DNA of 64,000 nucleotides from PALSA-600 sp963842335 (GTDB lineage: Bacteria; Actinomycetota; Thermoleophilia; Gaiellales; Gaiellaceae), in assembly GCA_963842335.1 (NCBI GenBank), contig CAWJGF010000003.1:124001-188000 (forward strand), written 5' to 3'. Below the pieces are notes generated by a model. The model did no database searches. It was given only the letters and a program-made list of their open reading frames with translations, and had not been told where the DNA came from. Position 1 is the stretch's first letter. Every line of letters starts with the position of its first letter. A program made the translations under genes and the position numbers. Below are positions 58,220-64,000 of this stretch, in pieces.

Positions 58220-58225
58220 ATCCTA
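58220..58225 (-). promoter_or_regulatory. -10 hexamer TAGGAT, leaderless start
   Basis: Minus-strand TAGGAT is six bases before the ATG at 58213, the same geometry as before 27073. Confidence 0.45.
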
Positions 58226-58228
58226 GTC

Positions 58229-59008
58229 GTGAGGATCACAACACTCGGCGATCTGCTGCTCGATGTGATCGTGCAGCTCGACCACCCGCTCGTCGCGGGC
58301 GACGACCAAACGGCCGTCACCCGGACGGGTGCCGGCGGCCAAGCGGCCAACGTCGCTGCGTGGTCGCGCGAGCTCGGTGCGAGCGCGCGTTTCGTCGGCA
58401 AGCGCGGCGATGACACCGCCGGCCGCCTGGTGGCCGCCGAGTTGCTGGGCCGGGGTGTCGAGGTGGTCGGGCCGGCGGCCGGTCGTACGGGCGTCGTCGT
58501 GTCGCTCGCGTCCGCGGGCGACCGCACGATGGCTTCCGACCGCGGCGTCGCACCAGGGCTCGAGCCGCGCGAGCTCGACGACGCGTGGTTCGATTGCGAC
58601 GTGCTGCACCTCTCGGGGTACTCGCTCCTCCGCGAACCGATCGCCGCGACTGCGGTCGCCGCCGTCCGTGCTGCACGCGTGCACGGAGCGCTGGTCTCGG
58701 TCGATCTGTCGACATGGACGCTGGCGGACGATGCGTTCCGCGCACGCGTGCGTGAGGTGGCGCCCGACGTCGTGTTCGCGAACGAGCGCGAGCGCGCGGT
58801 GCTCGAGGATCTGCAGACCCGCTGGGTGTTGAAACGCGGCGCCGGCGGCGTGCAGGTGGATGGGCGCGACCACCCGGCCCTCGCCACCGACGTGATCGAC
58901 ACGACGGGCGCCGGCGACGCGCTCGCCGCGGGGTTCCTGGTCGGAGGGATCGGGGTTGGTCTCGAAGCGGCCGCTCGGTGCTGCGCCGGGCTTGGAGCGA
59001 TGCCGTGA
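58229..59008 (+). CDS. PfkB-family kinase, probably pseudouridine kinase
   Basis: The 259-residue protein has the PfkB features: TLGDLLLDVIVQL, TGAGGQAANVAAWSRELGA (first signature region) and the ATP/catalytic signature DVIDTTGAGDALAAGF with the catalytic Asp. The GTGA overlap with psuG and the usual pairing of these families indicate that it phosphorylates pseudouridine (PsuK); the substrate is inferred from context. It is somewhat shorter than typical PfkB proteins (about 300 residues). Confidence 0.85.
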   Translation: MRITTLGDLLLDVIVQLDHPLVAGDDQTAVTRTGAGGQAANVAAWSRELGASARFVGKRGDDTAGRLVAAELLGRGVEVVGPAAGRTGVVVSLASAGDRTMASDRGVAPGLEPRELDDAWFDCDVLHLSGYSLLREPIAATAVAAVRAARVHGALVSVDLSTWTLADDAFRARVREVAPDVVFANERERAVLEDLQTRWVLKRGAGGVQVDGRDHPALATDVIDTTGAGDALAAGFLVGGIGVGLEAAARCCAGLGAMP

Positions 59009-59886
59009 TCCGTGTTTCTGACGAGATCCAGCAGGCACTGCGCGACGGAATCGGCGTCGTCGCGCTGGAGACCACGCTCGTCGCACACGGCTTCCCGCCG
59101 GGCGAGGGGGTCGCGGTCGGCCTGTCGTCAGAGGCAGCCGTCCGCGAGAGCGGCGCGGTGCCGGCCACGATCGGCGTGCTCGACGGGCAGATCATCGTCG
59201 GGCTGACCGAAGCCGAGCTGGCACGGTTCGACGCGTCAGCGCGAAAGCTAGGCCCGCGTGATCTCGCCGCGGCAGTCGTACAGGGCGCGCCAGGAGCGAC
59301 GACGGTGGGCGGCACCCTCGCCGTCGCCCGGGTGACGAACATCACGCTCATGGCAACGGGCGGCCTGGGCGGCGTCCACCGCGGCTGGCCGAGTCCGCCC
59401 GATGTGTCGGCGGACCTCCAGGCTCTCGCTCGAACCCCGGCCCTCGTGGTCTCATCCGGCGTGAAGTCGCTGCTCGACGTGCCCGCGACCGCCGAACTGC
59501 TCGAGACGCTCGGCGTTCCCGTCCTCGGCTGGCGCACCGACGAGCTGCCGCTCTTCTACGCGGCGCGCGGCGGACCGCCCGTCTCCGCTCGCGTCGAGTC
59601 GGCGTCGGAGGCCGCGCGGATCGCTGCTGCGCACTGGGAGCTCGGCGGCGGCGGCCTGCTCCTCGGACGACCGCCGGACGACAGCCTCGAAGACATCGAG
59701 CCGCTGATCGAGGCGGCACTCGCGGACGCTGCCCGGGAAGGGGTGCAGGGAGGGGCGATGACGCCATTCGTCCTCGCCTACCTACACCGCATGAGCGGCG
59801 GACGCACCCTGCGCGCGAACCGCGATCTGATCATCGCGAACGCGCGGCTGGCGGGCGAGATCGCGATGTCGCCGCCGAGCAGCTGA
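59005..59886 (+). CDS. psuG: Pseudouridine-5'-phosphate glycosidase
   Basis: The 293-residue protein has the PsuG signatures: VVALETTLVAHGFPPGEG with the catalytic Glu, ASARKLGPRDLAAAV and VSSGVKSLLDVPATAELLET with the conserved lysines, and PLFYAARGG. It splits pseudouridine 5'-phosphate into uracil and ribose-5-phosphate. The GTG at 59005 overlaps the kinase stop (GTGA), so the two steps of pseudouridine breakdown are cotranslated. Confidence 0.93.
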   Translation: MIRVSDEIQQALRDGIGVVALETTLVAHGFPPGEGVAVGLSSEAAVRESGAVPATIGVLDGQIIVGLTEAELARFDASARKLGPRDLAAAVVQGAPGATTVGGTLAVARVTNITLMATGGLGGVHRGWPSPPDVSADLQALARTPALVVSSGVKSLLDVPATAELLETLGVPVLGWRTDELPLFYAARGGPPVSARVESASEAARIAAAHWELGGGGLLLGRPPDDSLEDIEPLIEAALADAAREGVQGGAMTPFVLAYLHRMSGGRTLRANRDLIIANARLAGEIAMSPPSS

Positions 59887-59890
59887 ACCG

Positions 59891-59906
59891 GCCCGGCCGA
59901 CCGGGC
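59891..59906. terminator. Short hairpin between psuG and the GYD gene
   Basis: GCCCGG and CCGGGC pair around CCGA in the 29-bp gap between two convergent genes, so it could act for both strands. Confidence 0.5.
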
Positions 59907-59915
59907 GTGCGACTG

Positions 59916-60200
59916 CTACTCGAGCGTGCGCAGGAACTCCTCGATGTCGAGCGCCGGCAGAGTCTCGATCTTCGTCGAGCCGCGCGCGCCGAGCGACACC
60001 GAGATCTTCGCCACCGTGGCGATGTCGGGCGCTTCGATGACGTTCACGAAATCGAAGGAACCGAGCGTCGCCCACTGGTGCAGCACGCGGCAGCCCAGTT
60101 CCTCGACGTCCTTGTTCACCTGACGGAGGCGCTCAGGGTTCGACTTGATCGTCTGCACGCCCTGCTGGCTGAGCGTCGACAGGAGGATGAAAATGGGCAT
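59916..60200 (-). CDS. GYD domain protein
   Basis: The 94-residue protein matches the GYD family: IFILLSTLSQQGVQTIKSNP, NKDVEELGCRVLHQW, LGSFDFVNVIEAPD and RGSTKIETLPALDIEEFLRT. These are small alpha/beta dimeric proteins of unknown function. AAGGAG lies well placed before the ATG. Its 5' end overlaps the out-of-frame tail of the upstream membrane-protein gene by 68 bases. Confidence 0.9.
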   Translation of the reverse strand: MPIFILLSTLSQQGVQTIKSNPERLRQVNKDVEELGCRVLHQWATLGSFDFVNVIEAPDIATVAKISVSLGARGSTKIETLPALDIEEFLRTLE

Positions 60201-60855
60201 CGCGTCTTCTCCTTCGGTCTTGACGGCGTGAGCCTACCCTGGCGGCCTGGTCGACATAGAGCAACGCGCCACCGAGGTAGAGGAGGGGTGTGAGGACGAG
60301 GTCGGAGACGAAGAGCGCGACGCGTTGGCTCGAGTCGCCCTGCGTGTGCAGCGCTGCCGTCAGGGCCGTATCGCCGAGGCCGACGACGAGCACCAGAATC
60401 GCGAGCGAGCCGAGGGCATGCACGTAGTCGGTCGTCCCCAGCTGCCTCCCTCGCACGAGCGAGTCTCGGAACCCCTGGCCCTCGACGAGCGCTGCCGGCA
60501 CCGCAAGGCCGATGAAGGCGAACCACGCGATGCCGGGCAGGATCACCACCGCCCGCAGCGCCGGGAACGGCAGGTAGATGAGACCGGCGACGAGGAACGC
60601 AAGCATCGTCGGCGGCACTCGCAGAACGATCGAGCAGGCCCGGACGTACGCCAGCACGATCAGCGGCCCGACGACGAGAAAGACGAGGATCTGCACGAAC
60701 TGGTGATGGTGCGCGGAGAACTGGTCGGCGATCGCAATCGGCAACCCGAGCGGAAGCGCGCGCCAGAAGTTGTCGCCGTACGCGCGTATGGTCTCCCCGA
60801 CGAACTGCCCGACTGTCCGCTCGGCGGGCGGCAGCGGCGGCGGCAGATCACGCAC
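60133..60855 (-). CDS. Integral membrane protein
   Basis: The 240-residue protein has about six membrane helices after a Pro-rich start (RDLPPPLPPAERTV). No transporter or enzyme motif is recognised. The GTG start overlaps the phosphorylase stop by eight bases (GTGCGTGA), so they are cotranscribed. After the last helix (LLYLGGALLYVDQAARV) the remaining 33 residues are Arg-rich and overlap the GYD gene out of frame; the real protein may end near there in related genomes. Confidence 0.7.
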   Translation of the reverse strand: MRDLPPPLPPAERTVGQFVGETIRAYGDNFWRALPLGLPIAIADQFSAHHHQFVQILVFLVVGPLIVLAYVRACSIVLRVPPTMLAFLVAGLIYLPFPALRAVVILPGIAWFAFIGLAVPAALVEGQGFRDSLVRGRQLGTTDYVHALGSLAILVLVVGLGDTALTAALHTQGDSSQRVALFVSDLVLTPLLYLGGALLYVDQAARVGSRRQDRRRRRDAHFHPPVDAQPAGRADDQVEP

Positions 60856-61397
60856 GCGCGACCTCGACGATCAGTCTCGGGAGCGCGGCGGCGAGCGCGA
60901 CCTTCGCCTCGGCGAAGCGCCAGAGAGCACGATCGGGCTCGTCGATCTCGTTCGCGAGCACGCGCACCTCGACGGCCCGCACGCCGGCGAGCGCCGCCGC
61001 GCGCAGCACGGCGTAGCCCTCCATCGCCTCGAACTCGCATCCGCTCGAGCCGCCCACCCGGGCGCTCGTCCCGATCGGCGAGCACCCGGGCATCCGGGAG
61101 CGCCCGCGCCGCGCCGGCGACGAGCGCCGGGTCGGCCGAGATCTGGAGTGCAATCCACTTCGGGTCGGTCGCGTCGCAGTAGAGGGCTTCGCTCCCGATC
61201 ACGAACGACGGCTCGTCGAAGGCCCGCGCGCCTGCGAGCCCGACGTGCAGAAGGATCGCCGGGCGCAAGACCGCGAGCGCAGCGGCCGTTCGTGCTGCCG
61301 CATCGACCGGGCCGACGCCGCAGACGAGCGTCTCGGCGCCGTTCGCGCCGTGCAGCTCATCGGGAGTCGCGGCGACGACGAGGATCACGGCGCGCAC
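60848..61397 (-). pseudogene. Nucleoside phosphorylase-family protein, frameshifted
   Basis: The N-terminal part reads VILVVAATPDELHGANGAET, LVCGVGPVDAAARTAAALA and FVIGSEALYCDATDPKW in one frame up to about 61085; the C-terminal part, PIGTSARVGG, CEFEAMEGYAVLRAAALAGV and VRVLANEIDEPDRALWRF, continues in another. Together they match nucleosidases/phosphorylases of the MTA/SAH or futalosine hydrolase type, with the catalytic Glu region EFEAMEGYA intact. The whole span is 550 bases, one more than a multiple of three. It is either a recent frameshift or a sequence error. The stop overlaps the membrane-protein start. Confidence 0.75.
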
Positions 61398-61436
61398 CGT
61401 ATCCCGCAGCGCGCGTCGCCCGTTGGGGCCAGGAGT

Positions 61437-61442
61437 TACGAT
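61437..61442 (+). promoter_or_regulatory. -10 hexamer TACGAT, leaderless start
   Basis: TACGAT is six bases before the GTG at 61449, which starts the intact-looking N-terminus of the cupin protein. Confidence 0.45.
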
Positions 61443-61448
61443 CGCGCG

Positions 61449-61854
61449 GTGGGCTACCGGTGGATCAGCGTGGACGACCTCGAGTGGGTGGAGCGCCCAG
61501 CCGAGGCCCGGCGAGGAGGCCCGCCGCGCAGCGGATCTGACGACGGCCGTCGACCTGCAGCACTCGCGCGCGCGGCTCTGGCGCTACCCGCCCCACTCGA
61601 CCGGCCGCCGCCACGCCGATCACGCCCAGGAAGAGGTGTTCGTCGTCGTCTCGGGCACGCTCACGATGCTGCTCGGCGACGAGCCGGAGCGCGTCGATCT
61701 CGAGCCGGGCGGTGTGGTCGCCGTGCAACCCTTGACGCCGCTCCAGATGCGCAACGAGACCGACGAAGAGCTCGTCGTCTTCGTCTACGGCGCACCACCA
61801 CTCCAGGAAGGCGCCGACTTCCTGGACGACCTCGACCTACCGCCCCGAGCCTAG
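61449..61854 (+). pseudogene. Cupin-domain protein, frameshifted near its N-terminus
   Basis: The GTG at 61449 opens VGYRWISVDDLEWVERPAEA, then the reading frame must change near 61505-61515 to continue with ARRAADLTTAVDLQHSRARL and a full cupin barrel (HADHAQEEVFVVVSGTLTML, EPGGVVAVQPLTPLQMRNET, DEELVVFVYGAPP). The span is 406 bases, one more than a multiple of three. Cupin metal-ligand-like His/Glu residues (HADH, QEE) are present. As with the divergent phosphorylase 50 bp away, a single extra base would explain it. Function unknown. Confidence 0.7.
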
Positions 61855-62017
61855 GGACCGCCCCCAGGCACCGCCGCCCGGCGGGCCGCGTGGACATCGG
61901 CGGCACCCGCGTCACACTCTCGTTGCACTCCCGCGACGGTCTCATGCGCGTGTCTGACACCGGACGTGTCGCGCTGGCCGACACCATCCGCGCAGGACAC
62001 ACGGCTCTGCGGACGCG

Positions 62018-64000
<1,983 letters not shown>

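Overview
The window is GC-rich (roughly two thirds G+C by eye), densely packed and rich in GTG/TTG starts. The gene families (RskA-type anti-sigma factor, DUF501 next to a FtsB/DivIC-like protein, LCP protein, CopC-CopD fusion, many GAF/PP2C and histidine-kinase genes, PxKF domain) and the order mfd - SurA-like lipoprotein - mazG - eno - pyk - ftsB-like - DUF501 point to an actinobacterium, most likely of the Thermoleophilia (Gaiellales/Solirubrobacterales). That placement is inference from gene content; no rRNA gene is present. No phage, transposon or CRISPR array is visible, so this looks like chromosomal backbone with a regulatory and secretory accessory stretch at about 25-47 kb.

Layout. 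0-5 kb: a degenerate histidine kinase, a flavoprotein/VOC operon, a histone H1-like protein made of 15-bp repeats, an orphan anti-sigma factor, a 7Fe ferredoxin and a receiver-like protein. 5-11.7 kb: a minus-strand run of a four-GAF SpoIIE phosphatase, a glycerophosphodiesterase, an L,D-transpeptidase and a cytochrome c maturation set (TlpA-like, CcmH, CcdA). 12-24.7 kb: housekeeping genes, all on the minus strand (rplY, pth, NlpC/P60, mfd, SurA-like lipoprotein, mazG, eno, pyk, ftsB-like, DUF501, an HTH-receiver fusion). 25-32 kb: a signalling block with kinases, receivers, two tandem NTF2-like lipoproteins and a vanadium-haloperoxidase-family protein. 32-35.9 kb: prs, glmU and tRNA-Gln. 36-47 kb: a 2370-residue secreted protein carrying pentapeptide PIPNS arrays and a gingipain-like domain, divergent from a large cyclase/ATPase/TPR protein, with repeated operator-like sequences between them. 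47-54 kb: metG-tatD-rsmA-ispE joined by GTGA overlaps, an M23-like protein, rsmI and a ROK kinase. 54-64 kb: LCP, FmdB, CopC-CopD, a sugar kinase with psuG, GYD protein, two adjacent apparently frameshifted genes, and a clpB gene cut by the window edge.

Recurring features. (1) At least a dozen starts lie 6-10 nt downstream of a TAnnnT-like -10 hexamer with no Shine-Dalgarno, suggesting widespread leaderless or near-leaderless mRNAs; this decided several start choices. (2) Cotranscribed genes are often joined by the 4-bp overlap GTGA. (3) Three unrelated proteins contain 15-bp/5-residue tandem repeats. (4) Several genes have a single-event reading-frame or start lesion (receiver at 30.2 kb, HExxH protein at 25.4 kb, phosphorylase and cupin at 61 kb), which may be real mutations or sequence errors.

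The most unusual locus is the divergent pair at 36-47 kb: a giant exported PIPNS/beta-helix/peptidase-like protein and a cyclase-ATPase-TPR protein facing each other across about 160 bp that contain a near-identical direct repeat and a perfect palindrome.
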